A stretch of 64,000 nucleotides of DNA from Dehalococcoidia bacterium (lineage in GTDB: Bacteria; Chloroflexota; Dehalococcoidia; SpSt-223). Location of the stretch: positions 62,001 to 126,000 of the forward strand of contig JANWZD010000001.1 in assembly GCA_025054935.1 (NCBI GenBank). The letters run 5' to 3'. Shown piece after piece: positions 40,995 through 50,654 of the stretch. Numbering within the stretch: position 1 is the first letter of the stretch; every line of letters begins with the position of its first letter. Below the pieces are notes generated by a model. It was given only the letters and a program-made list of their open reading frames with translations. It was not told the origin of the DNA and ran no database searches. Both the position numbers and the translations under genes were made by a program.

Positions 40995-41312
40995 ATGAAG
41001 ATTCGGCTTGGCATTGCGGCGCTGCTTCTTGCCGCCGCCGTCTTCCGCCTCGGCGCGCTTGCCGACCCCGCCGGCGCAGCCGCCTACTTCGTCCAGGGCA
41101 GCGCCGCCTGGCTCTGGGCGGTCGTCAGCGGCGGGGGCGGCGTCTCGACCGGAACGGCCGGCGGCCAGCCGGCGAGCCTCTACGGCGTCATCGGCCAGCC
41201 CATCGTCGGGCGGACGAGCGGCGCGTGGACGGTCGACGCCGGCTTCCTGATCGCGGCCGAGCAGCCGTTCTACTACCTGCCGTTCACTTCGCGCGGCGTC
41301 TCGGCCGATTAG
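40995..41312 (+). CDS. small secreted protein with a GQP-GF repeat-like C-terminus
   Basis: A 105-residue protein with a signal peptide (MKIRLGIAALLLAAAVFRLG) and a glycine-rich body ending in LYGVIGQPIVGRTSGAWTVD and then AGFLIAAEQPFYYLPF. The GQP...SG...AGF pattern is one I associate with short secreted proteins in Chloroflexota; function unknown. AGGAGGCGGCG precedes ATG 40995. It is in one unit with the larger surface protein upstream, so the two may form one extracellular structure. Confidence 0.7.
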   Translation: MKIRLGIAALLLAAAVFRLGALADPAGAAAYFVQGSAAWLWAVVSGGGGVSTGTAGGQPASLYGVIGQPIVGRTSGAWTVDAGFLIAAEQPFYYLPFTSRGVSAD

Positions 41313-41429
41313 GGCCGGCGTCCTGCGCCCTCGCTCCGGCCGCCGGGCTGCCGTCCCTCTCCCGCACGGCGGAGAGGAGAAGGGCAGCTCGGCTACGATT
41401 CCGGGAGAGAACGGCGGGGAGGAGCACGC

Positions 41430-42644
<1,215 letters not shown>

Positions 42645-42842
42645 CCGCAGTTCCGCGCTCCCTCTGATGCCGTCCTGCCGTCCGCGGCACTGGCGGGCGA
42701 GCCGGAAAGCACCCAGCCGGCTGTGCGATGGGACCCCTCGTCAGCTCCAGCGATGGGCCAGCGCGCCGCATGCTGCGGCCGCCCGAGGACGCTGCCGTCA
42801 ACGGGAGGGCCGAGCGCGCTGTCGAGAGAGGGAGTGGAAGGG

Positions 42843-43910
42843 TTATTTGAAGCAGACGCGCATCGGTTGGCCGGGGCTCGGCTGCCAGTCCTCGATCACC
42901 TCGGGGAACACCCGTCGAAGCTGGGCCCCGAAATCGCGGTAGACGAAATCGACCGAATACGGCTCGCCGTTGTAGTCTGCGTCGAAGTCCCGGGCGTAGT
43001 CTGCCCAGTCCGGCTTCCCGTTCGGGTCGCGGTTGGGGAAGTCCACGACGATAAAGACGCCGCCGGGCCGGAGCACGCGATAGGCCTCCGCAATCACGCG
43101 GTCGGCGATGTCGCGCGGGATCTCATGGAAGAGGATGTAGGCAAAGACAAGGTCGAACCAGTTGTCGGGGAACTTCGTGTCCTCTGCCAGCCGCTGCTTG
43201 ACATGGATTTCGATCCCCATCTCGACCGCCCGCTTATGGGCGTAGCGCACCATCGGGGCGGCGGCGTCGATGCCGATCACTTCCGCGTCAGGGAACCGCT
43301 CCTTCAGCGCGGTCGTTGTCTGGCCGATCGTGCAGCCGAGGTCAAGGATGCGCCGGACGACGCCGTCGCGCGGGGTGGGGAGCAGGGCCACCATCCGGCG
43401 ATGCAGCTCGTCGTTATCGCTCGCGCCGAGGGTGAAGATCTTGAACCCGTAGTGGTAGATGTAGCCGGCGAGTGGGTCGCGGTGGTAGCTGCCCGGCTGG
43501 ATATGAAAAGCGACGCGGTCGTAGTACTCCGGGTAGCGGAAGGAGGGGTCGATCTCGATCGTCCCCGGTCCCTGCTTCTCAGCGCGGTCGAGCGCGGCGA
43601 CCAGTTCTGCTTCTCGCTTCCGGTAGGTCGCGATGATGCCGTTCCACATCATCTCCTGATGGGAGCGCATCAGTCGGTTGCGCAATTTGACCGGCAGCGT
43701 CGCTTCGAGAGCGGCGCGATAGGTCGCGCGGTCGGCACGCCGCCCAGTCGCCTGCTCCCACGCGGCAACCGCCGAGGTTCCCGCCGCAATTGCAGCCGCG
43801 CGATGCTCGCGCAGGGTGTGGCCGCGCAGGCTTTCGACGAAGTCGAGATAGCTTTCGTCCTCGAGTTCTGTTGCGGCGGGCATCGTTCCGCGCCATCCTC
43901 GGTCGACCAT
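42843..43910 (-). CDS. SAM-dependent methyltransferase with long N-terminal helical part
   Basis: A 355-residue protein. Residues 1-180 are helical and of unknown role (LRGHTLREHRAAAIAAGTSA; MRSHQEMMWNGIIATYRKRE). Residues 185-320 are a class I methyltransferase: ILDLGCTIGQTTTALKERF as motif I, AEVIGIDAAAPMVRYAH, and WFDLVFAYILFHEIPRDIAD. The substrate is unknown. ATG 43910 has the Shine-Dalgarno GAAGGAGGAG, and TATACT lies about 31 nt upstream. Confidence 0.85.
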   Translation of the reverse strand: MVDRGWRGTMPAATELEDESYLDFVESLRGHTLREHRAAAIAAGTSAVAAWEQATGRRADRATYRAALEATLPVKLRNRLMRSHQEMMWNGIIATYRKREAELVAALDRAEKQGPGTIEIDPSFRYPEYYDRVAFHIQPGSYHRDPLAGYIYHYGFKIFTLGASDNDELHRRMVALLPTPRDGVVRRILDLGCTIGQTTTALKERFPDAEVIGIDAAAPMVRYAHKRAVEMGIEIHVKQRLAEDTKFPDNWFDLVFAYILFHEIPRDIADRVIAEAYRVLRPGGVFIVVDFPNRDPNGKPDWADYARDFDADYNGEPYSVDFVYRDFGAQLRRVFPEVIEDWQPSPGQPMRVCFK

Positions 43911-43940
43911 GGACTCCTCCTTCGCGCCGAGACTAGACAG

Positions 43941-43946
43941 AGTATA
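43941..43946 (-). promoter_or_regulatory. -10 box for the methyltransferase gene at 42843-43910
   Basis: TATACT on the minus strand in a local A/T-rich patch (CTTTATACTCTG), 30 nt before the start codon. The -35 element is not clear. Confidence 0.35.
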
Positions 43947-44078
43947 AAGCGTCCGCTCATCTTGCTCTGAGTTCGGAGAGACCTGCAGTTCGGAATGGCG
44001 GCGATGCGGCGGCGCAGCGTCTCGCTCGGGGCGGGGAGATCCGGCTACACGGCGGCGCGTCCCCTCCCCGCCTAAATG

Positions 44079-45818
44079 TCATCGTCGGTTGCGGGCGAGC
44101 CCTTGGTAGCTCGCATAGCCGAGAGAAACGCAGGCGACCGCGAGCGCGCCGCCGAGAGCGGTAAAGATGGTCTGGAGCCGGAGCGCGTTCGGGTCAGTCG
44201 TTCCTCCGCCACCGAGGGTGATGCGCAGGTACGGCTCTTCAACCGGCTTGAGAGAAATACGGCCATCGAGCAGGGAGTCCGGCGCGCGCGCCGGCGCGGC
44301 TGGCGATGGGGGAGAAAGGACGAGAACGAGCGCGAGCGCTGCTGCCGCCAGCGCGGCCGTCCCGCCGACGGCGGCGCCCCAGCCGGCACGGCGCTGGCGC
44401 TCCCACGCCGGCACAGGCCGGCTTCGCCAGCGCCAGATGAAGGTGGAGAACCAGATCGCGAGGGCGAGAAAGTTCAGCCACGTGCCGAGCAGCATCAGCC
44501 GCTCCATTGTCGCCCACTCCGCGAGGGGCCGCGGCAGCCACTCCGGGGTGTACTGCGCGATCAGGCTCGGCATCTGCGGTTCGAGGATCGGGTCGTGCAT
44601 CGCGAGGTTGCCGAACATCGTCAGCGTCAGAATGAGAAAGACCGCAAACAGCCGTGCGCTCGCCGGCCAGCACATCGCCAGCATCGGAAAGACGAGAAAG
44701 GCGTGGTTCTCATGGATCTGGGTGGAGAAGAGGAAGAACCAGAGGCTCATGAAGCCCGCGGCGGAGAAGAGCGTTTCGCGGTCGCCATCGCCGAGCGTCT
44801 TCATCAGCGCCGCGGTGTAGCCGATGAGCAGCAGGACGAAGCCGACTGTCTGGTAGCTGAAAGGCCCGAGGAAGATCGCGCTGTCGGCCTTGAACAGTCC
44901 CGGCTGCCCGAGGATCAGCCACCAGAGATTGTGGGCGTTCGCGGTGACGACCGGCATGACGCGGGAAAAGTTGACGAAGACCGATGCCATCTCCCAGCCC
45001 CGGCCCGCGGCGATATACGGCCAGAGGAGGGCGACAGCCGTCACGAGAAAAAAGACGCCGCCGCTGAGCACCTTGCCGAAGCCATGCCGCCGCCAGGTGA
45101 ACAGCAGCAGCACCGGCAGGTAGATCCACGCTTGCGGCTTCGCGAGCGCAGCGAGGGCGAACGCGGCCCACCCTAACTCGGGCCAGCGGCCGAGCAAAAG
45201 GAGCAGTCCGACGACGGCGAAGAAGCTGTGGTAGGAGTCGGGCTGGGCCCAGTAGACAAGGTCAAAGAGCACGGCAGGGTTGGCGGCGTAGAAGAGCGAG
45301 GCGGCGATCGCGGCGAGGTGGCCTTTCCAGCGCACGGTCGACCAGTAGATCACCGCCGTCAGCAGGCCGTGAAAGAGCACGACCGGCGCGCGCACGACGG
45401 CTTCAAACCAGTGGCCATCCGTTGGCCAGAGGGGCTGGAGCAGCGGCGGCGGTGCCGGCATCGCCGCGATCAGCTGAGCGACGAGGTAGTAAAAGTACGG
45501 GCTGAGCGGCGGGTAGATGATGTACTGCGCGGGGAACAGCCCCGCGTAGGCGGCCTCGACGCCGTTCGCCCCGAGCCAAGCGACCCAGAGGCGGAAATGC
45601 CCCATATCTTGCTCGGGGACACTCGGCAGCGGCATGAGGCGCACGGCGGGGTTCAAGGCAGCCCAGAAAATGATCGCGAAGAGCGGGACCTGCCAGATAA
45701 TCGGCCAAATGACAACGCGTACCGCTCGCCACATGCCGCGCCCGAGGACGCCGGCAGCAAGGCGCGCCGTTTCCCCGAGGGAGCGGGAGGAGCGCGGGAA
45801 GGGAAGCGTGAGGGCCAT
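44079..45818 (-). CDS. multipass GT-C-type glycosyltransferase
   Basis: A 579-residue membrane protein with about 10-12 helices. The first outer loop after helix 1 contains LPSVPEQDMGHFRLWVAWL, whose acidic pair is suitable for metal or acceptor binding in GT-C enzymes, and IIYPPLSPYFYYLVAQLIAA follows as in polyprenyl-phosphate mannosyl or glucosyl transferases. Later FSTQIHENHAFLVFPML is a typical conserved loop of this class. The C-terminus has a Pro/Ala-rich segment and a last helix. ATG 45818 overlaps the GT2 stop (TGATG), so a GT2 that makes the lipid-linked sugar and this enzyme are co-translated. Confidence 0.85.
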   Translation of the reverse strand: MALTLPFPRSSRSLGETARLAAGVLGRGMWRAVRVVIWPIIWQVPLFAIIFWAALNPAVRLMPLPSVPEQDMGHFRLWVAWLGANGVEAAYAGLFPAQYIIYPPLSPYFYYLVAQLIAAMPAPPPLLQPLWPTDGHWFEAVVRAPVVLFHGLLTAVIYWSTVRWKGHLAAIAASLFYAANPAVLFDLVYWAQPDSYHSFFAVVGLLLLLGRWPELGWAAFALAALAKPQAWIYLPVLLLFTWRRHGFGKVLSGGVFFLVTAVALLWPYIAAGRGWEMASVFVNFSRVMPVVTANAHNLWWLILGQPGLFKADSAIFLGPFSYQTVGFVLLLIGYTAALMKTLGDGDRETLFSAAGFMSLWFFLFSTQIHENHAFLVFPMLAMCWPASARLFAVFLILTLTMFGNLAMHDPILEPQMPSLIAQYTPEWLPRPLAEWATMERLMLLGTWLNFLALAIWFSTFIWRWRSRPVPAWERQRRAGWGAAVGGTAALAAAALALVLVLSPPSPAAPARAPDSLLDGRISLKPVEEPYLRITLGGGGTTDPNALRLQTIFTALGGALAVACVSLGYASYQGLARNRR

Positions 45819-46582
45819 CAGCTTCGCGCGGCGGGGGCGACGCGGCGGCGGCCGCGCTGGCCGAGCCGCGGGTCGAGCCAGCTCCGCACCCGGTAGCCTA
45901 GCGTCAGCGCGATCATGTTCAGTCCGACGGCGACCGCCTTGCGGAACGAGCCGGTGATCTTCGACTCACCGAGGCGGCCGCGGTAATTGACTGGGATCTC
46001 GATCACGCGCAGGTGCTGGAGCAGTGCGAGGATTACCATCTCGGGCAGAAAATGCGACCCGCCGACAGTGAGGCGGGGACGAATGCGCTCGAGCGCCGGC
46101 GCGCGGATGAGGCGGAGCGTGCAGCCGCAATCGGAAAGGCTCGGGCCATCGAACAGCCACTGGATCAGTTTGGCTACCGCCACGTTGCCGACGCGCAGAA
46201 ACCAGCCCATATTCGCTTCTTGCCAGATCAGCTCCCGCGTGGTCCGGGTGCCGAGGACGAGATCGAAATCGTCAGCGTAGGCGAGCAGCTTGATAACATC
46301 TGCGCCGGCGAAAGTGCCGTCCGGTTCGGCGAGGATGATCAGGTCGGCCGCCGCTTCGGCGAGCCCGCGCTGGAGCGCGAAGCCGTAGCCTTGCCGCTCC
46401 TCATGGACGACCCGCGCTCCCGCTTCCCGTGCCAGTTCGGCGGTCCCGTCGCGCGAATTGTTGTCCACCACCAGCACCTCATCGACATAGCCGGAAGCGA
46501 GAAAATCGCGCACGGCAAGCTGAATGCCCGCCGCTTCGTTATATGCCGGAAAGACGACCGTGACTCGCTGGCCACGCCACAT
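45818..46582 (-). CDS. GT2 family glycosyltransferase (dolichyl-phosphate-sugar synthase-like)
   Basis: A 254-residue GT-A enzyme: VTVVFPAYNEAAGIQLAVRD at the N-terminus, the nucleotide-binding DEVLVVDNNSRDGTAELARE, the DxD-like ILAEPDGTF and the LGTRTTRELIWQ loop. It lacks clear membrane helices but ends in a basic tail. It most likely loads a sugar from UDP or GDP onto a polyprenyl phosphate for the GT-C enzyme next to it. ATG 46582 is chosen over a longer frame that would overlap the methyltransferase gene; AGAGGT lies before it. Confidence 0.9.
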   Translation of the reverse strand: MWRGQRVTVVFPAYNEAAGIQLAVRDFLASGYVDEVLVVDNNSRDGTAELAREAGARVVHEERQGYGFALQRGLAEAAADLIILAEPDGTFAGADVIKLLAYADDFDLVLGTRTTRELIWQEANMGWFLRVGNVAVAKLIQWLFDGPSLSDCGCTLRLIRAPALERIRPRLTVGGSHFLPEMVILALLQHLRVIEIPVNYRGRLGESKITGSFRKAVAVGLNMIALTLGYRVRSWLDPRLGQRGRRRVAPAARS

Positions 46583-46584
46583 GA

Positions 46585-47433
46585 TTACCTCTTGCGGACA
46601 GCAACGACATTGTGGGCTGCCAGGGCGCGGAGGAGCGGCGTGCGCTCGAGGAGCGCTTCTACCCGCGCTCCTAGGGGCACGAGCGGCGCGGGGAGAAAAT
46701 CGGGCATGAACCCGAGGCGGTGGACTTCGACCTGGGCGCTGCGCGGCAGCGGCGCGAGCAGCTCGCGGAGCGGGATCAACCGCTCTGAGCCGTCGTCTTG
46801 CGGGACGCGCTTCATCAAGATCGGCCAATAGGGGTTGAGCGGGTTGTGATCCCAGAGAACGGTGAGGCCGCCGGGCTTCGTGACGCGCACCATCTCGCGG
46901 ATTGTAGTGGCGACCCGGGCCGGCTCAACGACGTGATGGAGCAGGGCGACGCAGATCACGACGTCGAAGCGATTGTCAGGAAAGGGGAGCTCATCAGACC
47001 GCCCGCCGACAACGACTGCGTCGCACCGGTTGCGGAAGATGTCCAGCATCCCGATCGAGGCGTCACAGCCGTAAACACGGTAGCCTTCGGCGGCAAAAGC
47101 GGCCGCCAGATGTCCCGTGCCGCAGCCGACGTCGAGGAGGTCGCCCTGCGGCTGGCGCGCTTTGACGAACCCGAGCCGCTTGCGTCGGTAGTGATCCATG
47201 ACATGCTTCGGCAGCGTGTCGTCGTAATGGCGAGCGACTGCGTCGTAGAGGAGGGTGGTCCGCTCTACCCCATCGCCGCTCAGCAGATACGGAATGCCGC
47301 GCACAATCGGGTAGACCGCGAGGCAGCCGCCGCAGCGGATCGTGGCACCTTCTTGGACAAGCGCAGAGCGGCACTCTGGACAGGCAAGGCTGCCCAGCTC
47401 GCGTATCTGATGGACCTCTTCCCGGGAGCTCAT
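46585..47433 (-). CDS. class I methyltransferase with N-terminal zinc-ribbon (Trm112-like) domain
   Basis: A 282-residue protein. Residues 18-45 form a small zinc ribbon (LACPECRSAL ... IRCGGCLAVYPIVRGIPYLL). The methyltransferase follows: GDLLDVGCGTGHLAAAFAAE, YRVYGCDASIGMLDIF, ELPFPDNRFDVVICVALLHH and VRVTKPGGLTVLWDHNP. It could act on a quinone, lipid or sugar. TATCAT lies 9 nt before ATG 47433, so the leader may be very short. It begins a three-gene unit with the GT2 and GT-C genes, which suggests a role in a lipid-linked glycan. Confidence 0.87.
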   Translation of the reverse strand: MSSREEVHQIRELGSLACPECRSALVQEGATIRCGGCLAVYPIVRGIPYLLSGDGVERTTLLYDAVARHYDDTLPKHVMDHYRRKRLGFVKARQPQGDLLDVGCGTGHLAAAFAAEGYRVYGCDASIGMLDIFRNRCDAVVVGGRSDELPFPDNRFDVVICVALLHHVVEPARVATTIREMVRVTKPGGLTVLWDHNPLNPYWPILMKRVPQDDGSERLIPLRELLAPLPRSAQVEVHRLGFMPDFLPAPLVPLGARVEALLERTPLLRALAAHNVVAVRKR

Positions 47434-47816
47434 CTCGCCGGCATGATACCAAACTGCGTCGTGCTGCCGGTATCTCTCGCCCGCCAGTGCGCGAGCGCCT
47501 TCACGCGCTCCCTGCTCTTCCGCGCTGTCGCTCGCTCAGGAGCGGATGAGCGGCGGGCCCAGTCCCCCCCGCCGTGGAGGGTGGTCCAGCTTGGGGCGGC
47601 AAGAGCAGCGGGCGAGCGTATGGCTGCGTTACGGGAAGGCGCGTTCGGCCTTAACGCTTAGCAGGCGCCTGCTCGAGCTGAAACGACTTGAGCGTCAGCC
47701 CGAACCTATAGTTCAATAGAAAATCGAAATAGTTCTACTCCACCTTCGAGCTTCGCTCTGCCTCGTGCCGCGAAGCAGCCGCCGCGTCAAGAAGCAGTCA
47801 GGAGAAGGAGGAAGCG
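47434..47816. other. intergenic region between divergent genes
   Basis: About 380 nt between the methyltransferase (leftward) and an unknown rightward gene. The left two thirds are GC-rich, with no recognised gene. The right part (about 47690-47750) is notably A/T-rich and holds TATAGT at 47707-47712, which may be part of a promoter for the rightward gene. GGAGAAGGAGGAAGC before GTG 47817 is a strong Shine-Dalgarno. Confidence 0.5.
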
Positions 47817-48791
47817 GTGAACCGTGACCCTGGGCGCGAAATCCTCAATTACGTCTATCGACGAATGCGGATCGACGCGGAGTGGTGTCAGTGGGGCGAG
47901 CGGGGCTTTACGTGGTGGGGGTCTCTGCTCTCCCAGACAGTGTGGGCGGAGCCGCCGCAGTATCGCATCGACCGGGAGATCACGCGGCTTCACTGTCGGA
48001 TGCCCCTTCTTCGGAACGTGAAAGAGACTCCCCAGTTGAGGGAGATGCTCGACTTGGCAAACGGGACGGCGACCCTGAGTGCCTTGGATTGGCATGCCGA
48101 GACCGGCACGATTGCGCTCCACGCCTCAGTCTACGCCCACACCGAGAACGTCCATTGGCTCCAAGAGCTGTTTACCAACGCAGTCGCGCTGCAGGCAGCA
48201 GAGTCTTCGGAGATCGCCCTAGTTCTCTTGAAGGTTCTTGGTGGCGAATTGGCTGTTTCGGCGCATCCGACCTCGGGAATCCGCGAAATTCCCGACGGCA
48301 TGATGTCAGCGATCAAAACGGCCTATCTTCCTGGCGGGGGCGACAAGCCGGTCGATCTTACGCTGGGGTTCGATCTAATTGAGCGTGAGTACTTGATCCC
48401 CAGTCTTCTGCCGTATTCTCGCTCTGACGGCGTAGTCGTAGCGCCCATACCGCTGGATGACCGGCAATCGACGTTTGTACCGCTGCAGATCGACGGCAGA
48501 GACCCACACCCAAGAGTAGGCTACGGCGCATGGTTCATCCTGAAGTTCCCACAGAAATACGACCGGCTCGACCCAATCCGCCTGAATCGCCTAGAAATCG
48601 AGGAACAGACAAGCGCCCATTTATTAGGAGGGTGGGCGCGCAGCCCGGAGGGACGAATTACCTTTGTCAGTTTCCTGCCGGCGCTGATTTGCTTCCCAAT
48701 CTTCTTCGATGCACTCTTCCTTCGGTCGCTCAATCGCGCGGAATGGCTCCATAAGAAACTGGGCCGGCGATCGAAGCGCTCGCCGGCGTAG
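47817..48791 (+). CDS. unknown protein, 324 residues, composition unlike its neighbours
   Basis: I do not recognise this protein. It appears soluble for most of its length, with a Trp-rich start (AEWCQWGERGFTWWGSLLSQ), a middle that looks like mixed alpha/beta (TLSALDWHAETGTIALHASV; VHWLQELFTNAVALQAAESS) and a hydrophobic stretch near the end (ITFVSFLPALICFPIFFDAL). The layout of VYAHTENVHWLQELFTNAV recalls YbjN/secretion-chaperone-like folds, but this is only an impression. The start is GTG 47817 with an excellent Shine-Dalgarno. Codons such as CGA, TTA and AGA appear more often than in neighbouring genes, so transfer is possible. Confidence 0.7.
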   Translation: MNRDPGREILNYVYRRMRIDAEWCQWGERGFTWWGSLLSQTVWAEPPQYRIDREITRLHCRMPLLRNVKETPQLREMLDLANGTATLSALDWHAETGTIALHASVYAHTENVHWLQELFTNAVALQAAESSEIALVLLKVLGGELAVSAHPTSGIREIPDGMMSAIKTAYLPGGGDKPVDLTLGFDLIEREYLIPSLLPYSRSDGVVVAPIPLDDRQSTFVPLQIDGRDPHPRVGYGAWFILKFPQKYDRLDPIRLNRLEIEEQTSAHLLGGWARSPEGRITFVSFLPALICFPIFFDALFLRSLNRAEWLHKKLGRRSKRSPA

Positions 48792-49057
48792 CTGCTGCGC
48801 GGGTCGGCCTCTCGGGCACTGCCGCGGGCGACGGCGGCCCTGCGCGCAAAGGGCCCGACCTCGCCCCCGGCGCCGACCGCACCGCGCATAACACCGGCGG
48901 CATCGCTCCCGGGGGCGCTCTCCGCCCCAGACAGGGCGGGGCGCCTTGCTCCCCTCTCTGGAGCGGCAGGAGCAGAGATGAACGCCGCGCGCCGGTCGCT
49001 CTGAAATCGAAGAGAGGGGCGAGTGTCCCGGAGAAGAGAGCGATCTCGGTAAAGAAC

Positions 49058-49132
49058 TGGAGCGGGAGACGAGGTTCGAACTCGCGACATCCTGCTTGGA
49101 AGGCAGGCGCTCTACCACTGAGCTACTCCCGC
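49058..49132 (-). tRNA. tRNA-Gly (anticodon TCC), CCA encoded
   Basis: The minus strand folds as a cloverleaf: acceptor GCGGGAG pairs with CTCCCGC, the D arm is in TAGCTCAGTGGTAGAGC, the anticodon stem CCTGC/GCAGG holds loop CTTCCAA with anticodon TCC, and the T arm carries GTTCGAAC. The discriminator base is T, followed by an encoded CCA (49058-49060). It stands alone in front of the divergent acetyltransferase gene. Confidence 0.95.
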
Positions 49133-49143
49133 GCACGTCCAAT

Positions 49144-49174
49144 TGTACCGTCTCGGCGCGGAGGAGGGTAGACT
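49144..49174 (+). promoter_or_regulatory. promoter for the acetyltransferase gene
   Basis: TTGTAC (49144-49149) and TAGACT (49169-49174) are 19 nt apart, and ATG 49183 begins 8 nt after the -10. No Shine-Dalgarno lies between, so the transcript is probably leaderless or nearly so. Confidence 0.35.
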
Positions 49175-49182
49175 GGCAAGCG

Positions 49183-49674
49183 ATGACGTATCGCATCCGT
49201 CCGGCAGAGCCAGCGGATGTTCCCGCGATCGTTCGGCTCATCCAAGGGTTGGCAGAGTACGAAGGGCTGCCAGCGGCGCCGGATGAATGCCGGCTGCGCG
49301 AGCATCTCTTCGGCGATCGCCCCTGGGTCGAGGCGCTCGTCGCGGAAGAGGGCGGGCAGGTCGTCGGCTTTGCGCTCTTCTTCTCGACCTACTCCACCTT
49401 CTTGACCCAGCCGGGCATCTACCTCGAAGACCTCTACGTTGAGCCGCGCCACCGTCGGCGAGGCATCGGGAGAGCGCTCTTGAGTCGGGTTGCAGCGATT
49501 GCGGTGGCGCGCGGCTGCGCTCGCCTCGAGTGGGCTGTGCTCCGCTGGAATGCGCCGGCGATCGCGTTCTACGACAGGCTCGGGGCAGTGCCGCTCGACG
49601 AGTGGCAGATCCGTCGGCTGAGCGGCGAGGCGCTGCACCGTGTCGCTGCGCTCGACGGAGAAGGCGGCGCTTAG
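49183..49674 (+). CDS. GNAT family N-acetyltransferase (diamine acetyltransferase-like)
   Basis: A 163-residue acetyl-CoA-dependent transferase. It opens with YRIRPAEPADVPAIVRLIQG; the core is IYLEDLYVEPRHRRRGIGRA with the acetyl-CoA pyrophosphate loop, then CARLEWAVLRWNAPAIAFYD. The LEDLYV / WAVLRWN pair and size are as in spermidine/spermine-type acetyltransferases, so a polyamine or lysine-like amine is a reasonable substrate, not proven. Its stop overlaps the stop of the convergent polyprenyl synthase gene by two bases (CTTAG). Confidence 0.9.
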   Translation: MTYRIRPAEPADVPAIVRLIQGLAEYEGLPAAPDECRLREHLFGDRPWVEALVAEEGGQVVGFALFFSTYSTFLTQPGIYLEDLYVEPRHRRRGIGRALLSRVAAIAVARGCARLEWAVLRWNAPAIAFYDRLGAVPLDEWQIRRLSGEALHRVAALDGEGGA

Positions 49675-50654
49675 AAAGACCGCGCGACGAGGGCGTCGAC
49701 GAGCGCGATGAGTGCCGCTTTGGCGTCGCCGTCCGGGATCGGGTCGAGGGCGGCAATCGCTTTCCGGCTGAACTCTTGGGCGACGGCGAGGCTCTCTTCG
49801 ATCACCCCAGTCTCGCGGATAAGCGCCACCGTCGCCGCGATCGCCTGTTCGCTTCGGTCGCTTTCGAACAGCTCCTTGATCGGGTTGCGGTCGGGCAGGC
49901 GCTCCATCAGCAGCAGCGCCGGCAGGGTAACCGTGCCGTTCCGGAGGTCGCTCGCCGCCGGCTTGCCCAGCTCCGCTTCATCGCCGATATAGTCCAAGAC
50001 GTCGTCGACGATCTGAAACGCCATGCCGAGGTTATACCCATAATCGCGCAGCGCAGCGATCTCCCTGGGCGACGCTTCGGCAAGCGTCGCGCCGGACTCG
50101 GTCGAGGTGGAGAAGACCGAGGCGGTTTTGCCGTTGATCCGGTGGTAATACTCGTCGCGGCTCTGCTTCCAGTTGAAGCTCGAAAACAGCTGATGGAGCT
50201 CCCCATCGCAGATAGTCATCAGCGTTCGCGCGAACAGGGTCATCACGCGAACATTTTCGGTCTCAGCAACGAGATCGGCGGACTTCGCGAAGAGGTAGTC
50301 GCCCACCAGCACGGCCGCGCCGCGGCTGACAAAGCTGTTGAGCGTCGACTGGCCGCGGCGGGTCGTCGCGTCATCCACCATGTCATCGTGGACGAGCGTG
50401 GCAGTATGCAGCAGTTCCATCGCGCTCGCCATAGGGATGAGGCGGTGGAGGTTCGCTTCGTAGGCAAACGGCCGACCCGCGAGCAGGGTGAGCGCCGGTC
50501 GAAGCTTCTTGCCCGACTTGTTCAGCACGTGGCCGATCAGGTCGGCAAGCAGCGGAAACGGCACATTTTTCACACTTTGGAGCGTTCGATCGACAGCCGG
50601 CAGCTCAGCCGCAATCGGGCCGAACAGGTCGGCGAGCGCGCGGCGGTCGGTCAT
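49671..50654 (-). CDS. long-chain polyprenyl diphosphate synthase
   Basis: Adds isopentenyl units to an allylic diphosphate to give the prenyl tail of a quinone or a carrier lipid. The 327-residue protein has the first aspartate motif DDMVD at residues 90-94 and the second in FQIVDDVLDYIGD. GKKLRP near residue 49 binds isopentenyl diphosphate. Small residues (Ala-Thr) before the first motif, in LLHTATLVHDD, are as in octaprenyl/heptaprenyl enzymes, so a long product is likely. ATG 50654 overlaps the tatD stop (ATGA). Confidence 0.93.
   Translation of the reverse strand: MTDRRALADLFGPIAAELPAVDRTLQSVKNVPFPLLADLIGHVLNKSGKKLRPALTLLAGRPFAYEANLHRLIPMASAMELLHTATLVHDDMVDDATTRRGQSTLNSFVSRGAAVLVGDYLFAKSADLVAETENVRVMTLFARTLMTICDGELHQLFSSFNWKQSRDEYYHRINGKTASVFSTSTESGATLAEASPREIAALRDYGYNLGMAFQIVDDVLDYIGDEAELGKPAASDLRNGTVTLPALLLMERLPDRNPIKELFESDRSEQAIAATVALIRETGVIEESLAVAQEFSRKAIAALDPIPDGDAKAALIALVDALVARSF

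Noticed and set aside
46583-46828. N-terminal extension of the GT2 glycosyltransferase
   Set aside because: It would overlap the end of the zinc-ribbon methyltransferase gene and reads as Arg/Ala/Pro-rich chance sequence; AGAGGT precedes ATG 46582.
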